64,000 nucleotides of DNA. Source: CAZZBK01 sp964652155 (lineage in GTDB: Bacteria; Planctomycetota; Planctomycetia; Pirellulales; PNKZ01). How positions within the stretch are numbered: position 1 is the stretch's first letter; every line of letters starts with the position of its first letter. A model generated the notes under the pieces. The model saw only the letters and a program-made list of their open reading frames with translations. It did no database searches and was not told where the DNA came from. The translations under genes were made by a program, and so were the position numbers. This document shows positions 1 through 8,982 of this stretch, one piece after another. Location of the stretch: NCBI GenBank assembly GCA_964652155.1, contig CAZZBK010000013.1, forward strand, positions 3,560 to 67,559. Reading direction: 5' to 3'.

Positions 1-1
1 G

Positions 2-778
2 CGCACGCCGCTGGGTATTGCCGCACCGATGCCGGCCGCGGCTCCCGCGCCGCCCCGTTGGCCGCTGGCGCCGTCGAAGCCGGAAGACATCGTCTGGCTG
101 CAAAGCCTGAAAGCGACGCTCACGCTCCGTGCGCCGAGTGCGTTCGGCGGCGACCCCACGGACGTCCAAGTTCTACCCGGCGCCCCCTTGCCGACCGGCC
201 CGGTGACGATCGTCGGCGTCAGCATGCATCGCGACGGCGGGCCGCAATGGACCGACGCCGAGATGGCGAGGCTGGCGACCCTGACCGATTTGGAGACGTT
301 CTCCACCGACTTCGCCTTACCGGGGGCCGCAGTCACGAAAACCGGCATGGCCGAGTTCGCGAAGCTGACCGGGCTACGCATACTAGTTCTGGGTCGCTTG
401 GGAACGGCCGACACCGACTATTCCTTTTTAGAACGCTTGCCGCGATTGGAAACGCTCCAATTGTCCGTGATTCCGTTCCCCAACTGGGTTGATCAAGTCC
501 GGCGGCTCTCGCTGCGCGAATTGAAAATTTACTCCCTGAGCCTCTCCGGCCTGAATGAGCTCAAAGGCTGCCCGACGCTGACGACTTTCACCCTCGCCGG
601 CAGCAGCGGCGACTTGGAAGCACGCCGCACGGCAGCCTCCGAGCTAGCCAAAGTGATGCCCTGGGTCCGCATCAAGCTTGGAACCGGTGGCACCAGCGAG
701 GTCGAAACCATCGAGCCGACCGCCCCGCTGCCGGGCGCCGTCCCCGCTCAGCCCGCATCCCCCGCTTCCGGCAAGTGA
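2..778 (+). CDS. LRR-like protein of unknown function, 5' end outside window
   Basis: The reading frame is open to the first bases of the window, so this is the C-terminal part of a longer protein; the first ATG inside is at 29 but nothing shows that it is a real start. The visible 250 or so residues contain leucine-spaced strands (for example LTGLRILVLGRLG and LERLPRLETLQLSV) that look like degenerate leucine-rich repeats, and a Pro/Ala-rich tail. Planctomycetes often place such LRR-like tails on large exported or kinase-linked proteins, but no catalytic domain is visible here. Function unknown. Confidence 0.65.
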   Translation, partial: RTPLGIAAPMPAAAPAPPRWPLAPSKPEDIVWLQSLKATLTLRAPSAFGGDPTDVQVLPGAPLPTGPVTIVGVSMHRDGGPQWTDAEMARLATLTDLETFSTDFALPGAAVTKTGMAEFAKLTGLRILVLGRLGTADTDYSFLERLPRLETLQLSVIPFPNWVDQVRRLSLRELKIYSLSLSGLNELKGCPTLTTFTLAGSSGDLEARRTAASELAKVMPWVRIKLGTGGTSEVETIEPTAPLPGAVPAQPASPASGK

Positions 779-824
779 AGCTACAACCTTGTCCCCGTCA
801 CCGTTCGCACACGGAGTCGATTCC

Positions 825-977
825 ATGAATGGGTACCGTACACAACTTCATCCGCTCCGACTCTTAGCAGCTTGCCTGACGCTGGGGTTCCTGGCCGCAA
901 CGGCTTCAGCGCGAGCGAATGCCGAAACTCCACCGACGAAGAATCTCGCCAATTCCATCGGGATGGAGTCCCGTTAG
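825..977 (+). pseudogene. Remnant of an exported FGE-sulfatase (SUMF1)-type gene, 50 codons
   Basis: A short frame codes for a signal peptide (hydrophobic LLAACLTLGFLAATASA) followed by TKNLANSIGM and then stops. NSIGM followed by K-L/F-V-x-I-P-x-G-E-F is the usual opening of planctomycete formylglycine-generating-enzyme-like (SUMF1) domains, so this looks like the first 50 codons of such a gene with the rest deleted. The 288 bases up to the next gene show no continuation in another frame that I can recognise. It could instead be a real short secreted peptide; the family link rests on a five-residue motif only. Confidence 0.4.
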
Positions 978-1182
978 CCGCCCTTGCTCGGCCCGGATCA
1001 ACGCCAGGCACGAGCACCACGATGCAGCTCCCGCCATGTCGGTCGCAGCGTATCGGGCCGCCTGCCCAACTCCTATTGAGCGCGCTGGCATCCAACATAA
1101 CACCTGTTGCCAAAGTCACTTGTGAATATTCGCCCGAAATCGATTTTGGTAAATTTCACTCGACATCGCCCGGCAGTCGATG

Positions 1183-1200
1183 TATAAGAGTAGTCTTATA
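1183..1200. promoter_or_regulatory. Palindrome TATAAGA-GTAG-TCTTATA upstream of small gene
   Basis: A perfect 7-bp inverted repeat with a 4-base spacer lies 65 bases before the ATG at 1266, in a locally AT-rich patch of an otherwise GC-rich spacer. It could be an operator, and its left arm also resembles a -10 box. No binding protein can be named. Confidence 0.3.
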
Positions 1201-1265
1201 TCCCACCGATTTGTACCCTCCCTGCTAGCACCCCCTCCCGCCTCAGCCGCTAGGAGCGCAGCGTC

Positions 1266-1571
1266 ATGGAACAAAAATACGAAGGTACGCCGCAAGCGGA
1301 AATTCGTCTCGAAGGTCGCCGTGTGGTCCGTGGCGATGTGACCAACGATTGGGGCCTGCGCCTGCAATGGGTCGTCAGCCGCGACGGCAAGGTCGTGGCC
1401 ACGGCCAATGCCCGCACCGAGTCGAGCTACGAACACACCGAAACCGAAAAGGGCAAGTACGAAGTCGTGCTCCAGATGTGGAAGTACGTTGACTACCGCA
1501 AGACGCCCGACGGCCAGTTCGTGAACAGCAAGTTTGTCGACGTCTCGAACAAGGTCAGCTACACGATTTAA
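1266..1571 (+). CDS. Small conserved-looking protein of unknown function (101 aa)
   Basis: ATG preceded by AGGAG with 9-base spacing, so the start is well supported. The product has no signal peptide and is rich in beta-strand-like patterns (RRVVRGDVTNDWGLRLQWVV, YEVVLQMWKYVDY), suggesting a single Ig-like or FN3-like sandwich. It begins 110 bases before a DUF1501 gene on the same strand and may share its transcript. I do not recognise the family; function unknown. Confidence 0.7.
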   Translation: MEQKYEGTPQAEIRLEGRRVVRGDVTNDWGLRLQWVVSRDGKVVATANARTESSYEHTETEKGKYEVVLQMWKYVDYRKTPDGQFVNSKFVDVSNKVSYTI

Positions 1572-1681
1572 GCTTAAGCGTTCTCGGTTTTCTGTTCTCC
1601 GTTTTTGGTTGAACGGCGAATCGATCGAATACCGTCATCCCATTCATTTGTCATTCATCGAGCCACTCGAGGCCCCCTATC

Positions 1682-3067
1682 ATGTTGCACGTCGGAGACG
1701 AGCGAGTTCCGTTCTGCGGCGGTCACGGTCTGTCGCGGCGCAGCTTTATTCAGGCGGGCTCGGCCGGCTTGGTCGGCTTGTCGCTCCCCGCGACCATGAG
1801 CCTCGAAGCCGCGGGCGCGATCGACGAGAGCCGCGCCAAGATTCGCAACTGCATCACCATTTTCCTCGTCGGCTCGCCTGGCCAAGTCGACACCTGGGAC
1901 ATGAAACCCGACGCCCCTGCCGAGGTGCGCGGCAAGTTCAAGCCGATCAGCACGAACGTCTCGGGCATTCAGATTTGCGAGCATTTTCCGCTCATGGCGC
2001 GGATGATGGACAAGGTCGCGCTGATCCGCTCGCTGCACCACAAGACCGGCGCCACGCACGAAAATGGCCAGCGCTGGATGATGACCGGCCACGACTTCAA
2101 CGCCGATAGCATGAAGCCCTACACCGGCTCGGTCGTCTCGCGCGTCTTTGGCCAGAAAAGCGAAATGCCTTCGTCGGTCATTCTGCCCGGCCCGATCGGC
2201 AACACCGGCGCGGGCAACCTGCACGGCCAGACCGCCGCCTACCTGGGGAGCGCCCACGAGCCGTTCTTTCTCAACTCAGATCCCGCCAAAAGCGATTTCA
2301 AAGTTTCGGACCTTGAAGCCCCGGCCGGGCTCAGCGAGTTCCGCGTCGACGCGCGTAAGAAACTGCTCTCGCAGATCGATCAGCTCCAGCGCCGCAGCGA
2401 GTCGCGCAGCACGCAAATGCACGACAACTCCTATGAACGCGCCTTCAAACTGCTCACGTCGCCCCGGGCCAAAGAGACCTTCGACCTGGGCAAAGAGCCC
2501 GACAGCGTTCGCGATCGTTACGGCCGCAACACCTTCGGTTCGAGTTGCTTGCTGGCCCGCCGCATGATCGAAGGGGGGGTCCGTTACGTGACGGTCAACC
2601 ACTTCGACACGGTCTTTAATCAGACCTGCTGGGACATGCATGCCGACGGCGGCGGACTCAACAATACCTATGCCGACTACGAGAACCACCTCTGCCCACA
2701 GTTCGACTGGGCCTTCACCGCGCTCATCAGCGATCTGGAGCAACGGGGCCTGCTCGAGAGCACGGTCGTCGCGGTGCTCAGCGAGTTCGGCCGCACGCCA
2801 CGCCTGAACGCCAAGGGGGGCCGCGACCACTACCCGGCCGCCTGGACCAATTTCCTCTGCGGAGGCAGTATCCGCGGCGGACAAGCGATCGGCTCCACCG
2901 ACTCCATCGGCTCGCGCCCCGCGAGCAACCCCATCGAGCCGCCGCAAGTGCTGGCCTCGATCTATCACGGCATGGGAATCAACCTCGAGACGACGATGAT
3001 GCCCGGCCCGGGCGAGCGTCCCGTCCGCTTGATCGAAGCCGAACCGATTCGCCAGTTGTTCTCTTAA
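1682..3067 (+). CDS. DUF1501 family protein, Tat-exported
   Basis: The 461-residue product has an N-terminal twin-arginine signal (SRRSFIQAGSAGLVGLSL, Arg19-Arg20), then the DUF1501 (alkaline-phosphatase-superfamily-like) body with FLVGSPGQVDTWDMKPDAP near the N-terminus and VVAVLSEFGRTPRLNAKGGR and RDHYP near the C-terminus. DUF1501 proteins are very abundant in planctomycetes, normally beside a DUF1549/DUF1553 partner, and are thought to be exported; their biochemical role is not established. The PPC-type gene starts 22 bases downstream and the DUF1549/1553 gene follows that, so the three are very likely one transcript. Confidence 0.95.
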   Translation: MLHVGDERVPFCGGHGLSRRSFIQAGSAGLVGLSLPATMSLEAAGAIDESRAKIRNCITIFLVGSPGQVDTWDMKPDAPAEVRGKFKPISTNVSGIQICEHFPLMARMMDKVALIRSLHHKTGATHENGQRWMMTGHDFNADSMKPYTGSVVSRVFGQKSEMPSSVILPGPIGNTGAGNLHGQTAAYLGSAHEPFFLNSDPAKSDFKVSDLEAPAGLSEFRVDARKKLLSQIDQLQRRSESRSTQMHDNSYERAFKLLTSPRAKETFDLGKEPDSVRDRYGRNTFGSSCLLARRMIEGGVRYVTVNHFDTVFNQTCWDMHADGGGLNNTYADYENHLCPQFDWAFTALISDLEQRGLLESTVVAVLSEFGRTPRLNAKGGRDHYPAAWTNFLCGGSIRGGQAIGSTDSIGSRPASNPIEPPQVLASIYHGMGINLETTMMPGPGERPVRLIEAEPIRQLFS

Positions 3068-3089
3068 GCATTACGGTGAGGCGGAAGCC

Positions 3090-5429
3090 ATGCGACACAC
3101 AACTTGGGCATGCATTCCGCTCCGCTGTACGACGGTCCTTGCGATCGTTTGCGCCTTGGCCGTGCAACTGCCGGCCGCCGAGCCCACGATAGCGAACCTC
3201 AATCTCCGTGGCCTGCAAAGCGGCGGCACGACCACGCTCGTCATCGACGGCACCGAACTCGGCGCGGCCGACGCCCAACTGCATCTCCCCTGGCCCTGCG
3301 AGCAACAACTCGAAAAAGGGGCCACCGCCACGCGGCTGACCGCAACCCTCAAGCTCCCCGCCGACGTCGCCAGCGGTTATTACTCGCTGCGGGTCGTCTC
3401 TCCCAGCGGGGTCAGCCTGCCGGTGCTCGTCGCGGTCGATCCGCTCCCCCAACGGCCGCTTGTGGGCAGCAATGTCGACAAGCTCCCCGTGGCCTTGCAC
3501 GGCACCGTCGCGGGCTCTGCCGTGCTCGAAACGCAACTCACGCTCAAGGCGAACGAGACATTGCACCTTGACGTCGAAGCGGCCCGACTGGGCAGCAAAC
3601 TCCGCCCGGTCGTGCATGTTTATGATGAGCATCGCCGACAATTGGCTTGGGCCTGGTCGACGCCGACCCTCTGGGGTGACGTGCGGTTGAGTGTGAAGGC
3701 CCCGAAAGATGGTTCCTACACGATCGCTATTCACGATTTGGAATATGCAGCCGCGGCACCGAGTTATTTTCGCCTCAAGCTCGGCAACTTATCGAGCATC
3801 GAGCAGGTCTTTCCGCCAGTCGTCTCGGCTGGCCAAACGACACGTGTCGAGTTGCTCACGAGCGCGGGCTTGAGAACGGTCGACGTGAAGCCCGACGCCG
3901 CGACGCCGTTTGTCTCGTTGGCTTGGCCAGAAGCCGCGCTGTGGAGCGGCTTGCGTCCCTGGGTGCAGGTGAGTTCCTATCCCGAGCTGATCGCCCGCGG
4001 GGCGGATAACGCGCCGCAGGATTTACCCGCGGGCCCCGTGGGCGTGAGCGGTCGTTTGACCCGCCCGCAGCAGGAAGACCGTTTTCGCCTACCGGTCGAG
4101 CCGCTCAGCAAGCTGCGGCTGGAAGTGTTCGCCGATCGCTATGCCTCGCCGCTCGATGCGGCCGTGGTGGTGCGTAACGAGAAGGGGGAGCAACTCGCGC
4201 GCGGCGAAGATAGTCCCGGCACGCTCGATCCGGTGCTCGAGTACACGGTCCCGGCCGGCGTGCAAAACGTGATCGTCGGCGTGGTCGACGCGCAAGGCCG
4301 CGCCGCGCCGCAGGCCATGTATCGCCTGCTGGTCGAGCCGCAATCGGGCAAGCAGTCGATGGTCGACTATCGGCTCTCGACCACCAGCGGACGGCTCACA
4401 CTCGGCGCGTCAGGCCGCGCCGTGCTCCCCATTCTCTCCGAGCGACGCGGCTACACCGGCCCCATCGAACTCTCGGCCGATGGCTTGCCGTCGCACCTCA
4501 AGCTCAGCCACGTCACGATCCCCGCGCTCGCCGACGGCGCGCTGGTCACCCTCGACCGCACCGCCGGCGAAGCGGCCACGCTCGTCACCCGCTGGCGCGG
4601 CGCGTCGGCCGTCGGGGCACGCCCCGTGCTGCTCAAAAATCATCCGCTCGAAACCATTCAGCCGTGGCTCGCCACCGAGGTCTCGCTGCTGCTAACTAAA
4701 ACCGACAGCGTGCCGTTCCAACTCGATTGGCGCGACCTGTCGGCCGACACGCCGCTCGTGTTGGGCAGCAAGCTCACGCTGCCGCTGAAAATTTCTCGCA
4801 GCGACGAAAATACCCTCGTGCGACTCTCACTCGTCACCAGTCAACTCGTGTCGCTCGTCAACAATCAGCCCGACCCCATCAAAACCCTGCGCGTCGAAAA
4901 GGCCGTCGAGGTCGCCGCGAAAACGGTGGACACCGAGCAACCGCTGCTGGTGCCCGTCGAGCTCACCAGCCCCGTGTACGATGTGACCGTGCAGGGTGAG
5001 TTGCTCACGGCTGACAAAAAGACGGTGCTCGCCACGGCGTTCGCTCCCGTGCGCCGCATGCCGGTCGTCAACCCGCTCGGGATCGAGTTGGCCGAGGGAC
5101 TAACCTACACCGCGACAAGCGACGGCAAGGCGGGGGTCAACGTGAAGGTCACGGGCAAGATCGCGCGACGCGCCCCGCTCGCGGGTGACGTGTCGCTGGC
5201 GATCACCGGATTGCCCAGCGGCGCGGTGAGCGCCGCGGTCACGGTCAAAGCCGATCAAAGCGAGTTCGCGGCGAACATTGCCGTGCCCGCGACACTCGCC
5301 CCCAGCGAGTACAAAGGGCTGAAATTGCAAGCCTCGATCGTGCCGGACAGCAAGTTGCCGAATCAACGGATCAAGAGCGAGCGCGAGTTGACGCTGCTCG
5401 TCAAACGAACCGAGAACGACAAGAAGTAA
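3090..5429 (+). CDS. Exported PPC/IPT-like multi-domain beta protein
   Basis: 779 residues, starting after a GAGGCGGAAG ribosome-binding stretch. The first 30 residues form a signal peptide ending near LAVQLPAAEP. An IPT/TIG-like strand pattern follows (TTTLVIDGTELGAADAQL), then one or more bacterial pre-peptidase C-terminal (PPC)-like domains (LRLEVFADRYASPLDAAVVV, DPVLEYTVPAGVQNVIVGV) and further Ig-like segments. Such proteins sit between DUF1501 and DUF1549/1553 genes in planctomycetes and are probably cell-surface or periplasmic binding proteins. No catalytic motif is visible. The stop is followed 10 bases later by the ATG of the next gene, so translation may be coupled. Confidence 0.85.
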   Translation: MRHTTWACIPLRCTTVLAIVCALAVQLPAAEPTIANLNLRGLQSGGTTTLVIDGTELGAADAQLHLPWPCEQQLEKGATATRLTATLKLPADVASGYYSLRVVSPSGVSLPVLVAVDPLPQRPLVGSNVDKLPVALHGTVAGSAVLETQLTLKANETLHLDVEAARLGSKLRPVVHVYDEHRRQLAWAWSTPTLWGDVRLSVKAPKDGSYTIAIHDLEYAAAAPSYFRLKLGNLSSIEQVFPPVVSAGQTTRVELLTSAGLRTVDVKPDAATPFVSLAWPEAALWSGLRPWVQVSSYPELIARGADNAPQDLPAGPVGVSGRLTRPQQEDRFRLPVEPLSKLRLEVFADRYASPLDAAVVVRNEKGEQLARGEDSPGTLDPVLEYTVPAGVQNVIVGVVDAQGRAAPQAMYRLLVEPQSGKQSMVDYRLSTTSGRLTLGASGRAVLPILSERRGYTGPIELSADGLPSHLKLSHVTIPALADGALVTLDRTAGEAATLVTRWRGASAVGARPVLLKNHPLETIQPWLATEVSLLLTKTDSVPFQLDWRDLSADTPLVLGSKLTLPLKISRSDENTLVRLSLVTSQLVSLVNNQPDPIKTLRVEKAVEVAAKTVDTEQPLLVPVELTSPVYDVTVQGELLTADKKTVLATAFAPVRRMPVVNPLGIELAEGLTYTATSDGKAGVNVKVTGKIARRAPLAGDVSLAITGLPSGAVSAAVTVKADQSEFAANIAVPATLAPSEYKGLKLQASIVPDSKLPNQRIKSERELTLLVKRTENDKK

Positions 5430-5439
5430 GGTGAACGCA

Positions 5440-7920
5440 ATGCAGAGCATGAACAAATGGTGGTGGTTGGCGCTGGCCCTGTTCGTGGCCGGCGTGTGCG
5501 GCGGAGCAGTGAGCCATGCCGCCGACGCGCCGCCCGCCGTGTACAAAAGCCTCGGCGTCTCGCCAAGCGAGTTTGTGCTGCGTCACCCGCGGCAGCCGCA
5601 AAGCATTCAGGTGCTGGCGACCACGGCCGACGATTTCTCAGTCGACCTGCGCAGCACCGCCAAGTTCACCGTCGCCGATGGCAAAATGGTCCGCGTCGAC
5701 TCGCAAGGCTGGGCCTGGCCGCTGAGCAACGGCCAAACAACCATCACCGCCGCTGTAGCGGGCAAGACGCTCACCATGAGTGTCCGCGTCGAATTGAGCC
5801 CCACCGAGCCGCCGTACAGCTTCCGTCACGAGGTCATGCCCGTGCTGACCAAGGCCGGTTGCAATATGGGCGCCTGTCACGGTTACTCGTTGGGTAAGAA
5901 TGGCTTTCGGCTCTCGCTCCGCGGCCAAGATGCCGACGCCGACTACATGTCGATCTCCAAGGAAGCGTTCGGCCGGCGACTCGATTATCAGCGCCCCCTG
6001 GCGAGCATTTTTGTCTCGAAGCCGCGCGGCGACGTGGCCCACGAAGGAGGCGTGCGTTATCAGCGCGACAGTCTCTGCGATCAGATTCTACAACGCTGGG
6101 TCGAGCAAGGCGCGCCGAGCGATCTGGCCGACACCGCTCAGGTGACCGGCGTGCGAATGATCCCCGACAAGCTCGTGCTTCGGCCGGGCATCAAACACCG
6201 CGTGCAGTTGTTGGCCGACTACAGCAATGGCACTTCACGCGACGTGACCCGGCTCGGCGTGTTTGTCGCCAACAACACACAATTCGCCACCGTCGATGAC
6301 GAGGGATTGGTCGAATCGGGCGATCCGGGCGAAACCGTGATCGTGGGCCGGTTCGAACGCAAGTTCGCCTCGACCGGCGTGATTGTGCTCAAGAACACGA
6401 GCAGCTTCCAACCATCGGTCGTGCCGCAAGATCACCTCGTCGATCGCCACGTCCTCGAAAAGCTCAATCGGCTTAAGATCGAACCGTCAGCCATCTCGGG
6501 CGACGAAGAGTTTCTTCGCCGCGTGTATCTCGACCTGATCGGCGTGCAACCGAAGCCCGAAGAGATTCGCGCCTTTGCTGCCAACGCCGACGTCAACAAG
6601 CGCGCGCAGGTCATCGAGGCGTTGTTCGACCGCAGCGAGTTTGTCGACCACTGGTCACTCAAATGGGGCGACCTGCTGCAAAACTCGCGCAACTCGGTGA
6701 GTTCGCCCAGCGTGTATCTGTTCCGCGAGTTCATTCGCTCGGCGGTGGCCTCGAACATGCCGCTCGACGAGTTCGCCCGACGGCTGGTGACTGCCCGCGG
6801 CGGCGCGGTCGACGATCCGGCCAGCGTGTACTTCGCGATCAGCAAGGACACGAACGACTCGGTCGAGCGGGTCACTCAGGTGTTTTGCGGCGTGCGCATG
6901 CTCTGTGCCCGTTGTCATGCCCACCCGCTCGAAAACTGGACGCAGGCCGACTACTACGGACTGGCCAGCTTTTTCAATCAGGTGAGCACCCGGCCCGACA
7001 CTCGCTTTAACGCCCAACGCACGCCGAACGCGAAATTCGTGCAGCTGAATTTGCAAGCGAGCCTATCGACCAACCCGCGCACCAATCAACTGCAACCGCC
7101 GCGATTTTTAGGCGGGGACGAACCCAAACTCGCCGCGGGCGTCGATCGCCGCGAGGCCTATGCCCAGTGGCTCACTCAGGCCGATAATCCGCTCTTTGCC
7201 CGCGGGCTGGTCAACCGACTGTGGAGCTATTTCTTCCATCGCGGCATCGTCGAGCCGGTCGACGACGTGCGGAGCACGAACCCGCCGATCAACCCGGCTT
7301 TGCTCGAGGCTCTGACTGCCGACTTCGTGCAGCATAAGTTCGACGCGCGGCATTTGATGCGGCAGATCGTCACCTCGCGGACCTATCAGCGGACCAGTTT
7401 GGAAAACGCCTCGAACGCGCACGACGAGCAGAATTTCTCACACGCCGTGCCGCGACGCATCCCCGCCGAGGCCTTGCTCGACTCGCTCGTGCAGGGGACC
7501 GGGGTCCCGGAGAACATCGGCGGCGCACCGGCCGGGTTCCGCGCCGCGCAACTGCCCGACGCCAACGTCACGAGTCCGTTCCTCAGCCTGTTCGGCAAGC
7601 CGCAACGAATGGAAGCCTGCGAATGCGAACGCGACAACGGCTCGAACATGCTCCAGGCCCTGCACATGATCAACGGCAACAGCATCCTCTCGCGGGTCAG
7701 CAACCCCAACGGCCGACCGGCTCAATTGCTCAAACAAAAGCTGAGCGACGAAGAGCGGATCAACGAACTGTACCTCTGGACGCTCGCCCGCAGCGCATCG
7801 GCCAACGAGCGACGCGTGGGGGTCGAGTTCCTCGCCAGCTACGGCGACAAGCAACTCGAGGCGCTGCAGGACATGATGTGGGCGCTGCTCAACAGCAAGG
7901 ACTTCCTGCTGGTGCACTGA
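5440..7920 (+). CDS. DUF1549/DUF1553 protein with Ig-like and cytochrome-like motifs
   Basis: The start is placed at ATG 5440 because AAGGTGA lies 8 bases upstream; a GTG at 5431 and an ATG at 5449 are alternatives. A hydrophobic signal (WWWLALALFVAGVCGGAV) leads to a Big2-like Ig domain, then a cytochrome-like segment with CNMGACHG, a DUF1549 region containing the heme-type CxxCH motif CARCHAHPLENW, and a C-terminal DUF1553 region (RGLVNRLWSYFFHRGIVEPV, MRQIVTSRTYQR). The 826-residue length fits the planctomycete family. It probably acts outside the cytoplasm together with the DUF1501 protein; the substrate is unknown, and an oxidoreductase role is only suggested by the CxxCH motif. Confidence 0.93.
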   Translation: MQSMNKWWWLALALFVAGVCGGAVSHAADAPPAVYKSLGVSPSEFVLRHPRQPQSIQVLATTADDFSVDLRSTAKFTVADGKMVRVDSQGWAWPLSNGQTTITAAVAGKTLTMSVRVELSPTEPPYSFRHEVMPVLTKAGCNMGACHGYSLGKNGFRLSLRGQDADADYMSISKEAFGRRLDYQRPLASIFVSKPRGDVAHEGGVRYQRDSLCDQILQRWVEQGAPSDLADTAQVTGVRMIPDKLVLRPGIKHRVQLLADYSNGTSRDVTRLGVFVANNTQFATVDDEGLVESGDPGETVIVGRFERKFASTGVIVLKNTSSFQPSVVPQDHLVDRHVLEKLNRLKIEPSAISGDEEFLRRVYLDLIGVQPKPEEIRAFAANADVNKRAQVIEALFDRSEFVDHWSLKWGDLLQNSRNSVSSPSVYLFREFIRSAVASNMPLDEFARRLVTARGGAVDDPASVYFAISKDTNDSVERVTQVFCGVRMLCARCHAHPLENWTQADYYGLASFFNQVSTRPDTRFNAQRTPNAKFVQLNLQASLSTNPRTNQLQPPRFLGGDEPKLAAGVDRREAYAQWLTQADNPLFARGLVNRLWSYFFHRGIVEPVDDVRSTNPPINPALLEALTADFVQHKFDARHLMRQIVTSRTYQRTSLENASNAHDEQNFSHAVPRRIPAEALLDSLVQGTGVPENIGGAPAGFRAAQLPDANVTSPFLSLFGKPQRMEACECERDNGSNMLQALHMINGNSILSRVSNPNGRPAQLLKQKLSDEERINELYLWTLARSASANERRVGVEFLASYGDKQLEALQDMMWALLNSKDFLLVH

Positions 7921-7963
7921 GCTGCATTACGAGCGGCCATAAAGACATGGCTCTGTGCAGTAA

Positions 7964-7994
7964 GCATGCCCACGCAGACGTGGGCATGGCACCC
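7964..7994. repeat. Palindromic repeat, GCATGCCCACG/CGTGGGCATGG type
   Basis: GCATGCCCACG, five bases, CGTGGGCATGGCACCC forms a hairpin. A further partial unit (GTGTGGGCATGGCGCCC) follows at about 8020-8036. The same motif recurs at 20861-20929. It lies between the convergent DUF1553 and sdhB genes, where it may also act as a transcription barrier. Confidence 0.7.
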
Positions 7995-8059
7995 TTATGC
8001 AAGGCATCTTCTCAGGCAAGTGTGGGCATGGCGCCCTTTGTCCATGCGTGAAATGTGCG

Positions 8060-8920
8060 CTAGCGGTCGAACAGCTTCTTGATTGCGTAGACGGTCGCGG
8101 CGCGGCCAGCACGGGCAATCGAGGTCGTCAGCGGAATGCGCTTCGGGCAGACCGTCACGCAGTTCTGGGCATTGCCGCACATCTGCAAGCCCCCCTCGGC
8201 CGTGAGCGCTTCGAGCCGCTCCTCGGCTTGCAGCTTGCCCGTCGGGTGCGTGTTGAACAACATCGCCTGGCTGATGGCGTGCGGGCCAATGAAGTTTTCG
8301 TCGTAGGCGGCTTGCTTGCGGGCGGCGAATTGCGTCTCGCTCTCGTCGTCTCGCTGGACCAACTCGACCTTGTTGTACTGCGGACACGCCTCGACGCAGC
8401 AACCGCAACTCATGCACTCGGAGAGCGGGTAGGCAATACCCTGCTCGGCCGGCGAGACGCGCGGCCCGGCACCCATGTCGTAGTAGCCATCGACCGGAAT
8501 CCAGGCCTTGACCTTCTGCAAGGCGCGGAACAACCGCGAGCGGTCGACCATCAGGTCGCGGACCACGGGGAACTTGCCCATCGGCCGGAGTTCGATTTCG
8601 CTGGGTTGCTCGGCAAGCAAGCGATCGACGAGCGCGGAGCAGGCTTGCCGCACCCGGCCATTGACGACCATCGTGCAGGCGCCGCATACCTCTTCGAGGC
8701 AGTTACAGTCCCAGGCCACGGGGGCGACAGCTTGCCCCTCGGCCGTTTTGGCCTGTGCGGCGATGCGCTGCAAGACACTGATCACGTTCATGTCGTTCTC
8801 GCGTTCGATGACATGCCGCTCCCAGTAGCTCGCCTCGCCGGGCGCGTCTTGCCGCAGCACGCGGACCGTAAAGGTCTTGGCGTGACCGTGCTGAGCGTGG
8901 TCGTTGTGTTCGTGGTCCAT
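8060..8920 (-). CDS. sdhB: Succinate dehydrogenase iron-sulfur subunit
   Basis: SdhB carries electrons from the SdhA flavin to the quinone site through three Fe-S clusters. The 286-residue sequence shows the [2Fe-2S] ligand pattern C74-x4-C79-x2-C82-x11-C94 and the two C-terminal cluster sets C169/C172/C175/C179 and C248/C254/C258, each followed by proline in the CP motif. The first 14 residues (MDHEHNDHAQHGHA) are a histidine-rich extension that other SdhB proteins lack; the basal domain starts at KTFTVRVLRQD. It follows sdhA by 62 bases and ends the sdhC-sdhA-sdhB operon on the minus strand. Confidence 0.96.
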   Translation of the reverse strand: MDHEHNDHAQHGHAKTFTVRVLRQDAPGEASYWERHVIERENDMNVISVLQRIAAQAKTAEGQAVAPVAWDCNCLEEVCGACTMVVNGRVRQACSALVDRLLAEQPSEIELRPMGKFPVVRDLMVDRSRLFRALQKVKAWIPVDGYYDMGAGPRVSPAEQGIAYPLSECMSCGCCVEACPQYNKVELVQRDDESETQFAARKQAAYDENFIGPHAISQAMLFNTHPTGKLQAEERLEALTAEGGLQMCGNAQNCVTVCPKRIPLTTSIARAGRAATVYAIKKLFDR

Positions 8921-8982
8921 GATGGTTTACCGTTTCCTGATTGAACGCTCGAAACGTAGAACTAGCGGGGGGCGGCAACGCC

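Noticed and set aside
6900..6960. CxxCH heme-type motif as evidence for a stand-alone cytochrome
   Set aside because: CARCHAHP is the standard motif of DUF1549 proteins, and heme attachment is not established from it alone.
7921..8059. A TGGCAC-containing stretch resembling a sigma-54 promoter (about 7986)
   Set aside because: It belongs to the dispersed GTGGGCATGGCACCC repeat, lacks a correct -12 element, and points at a convergent gene end.
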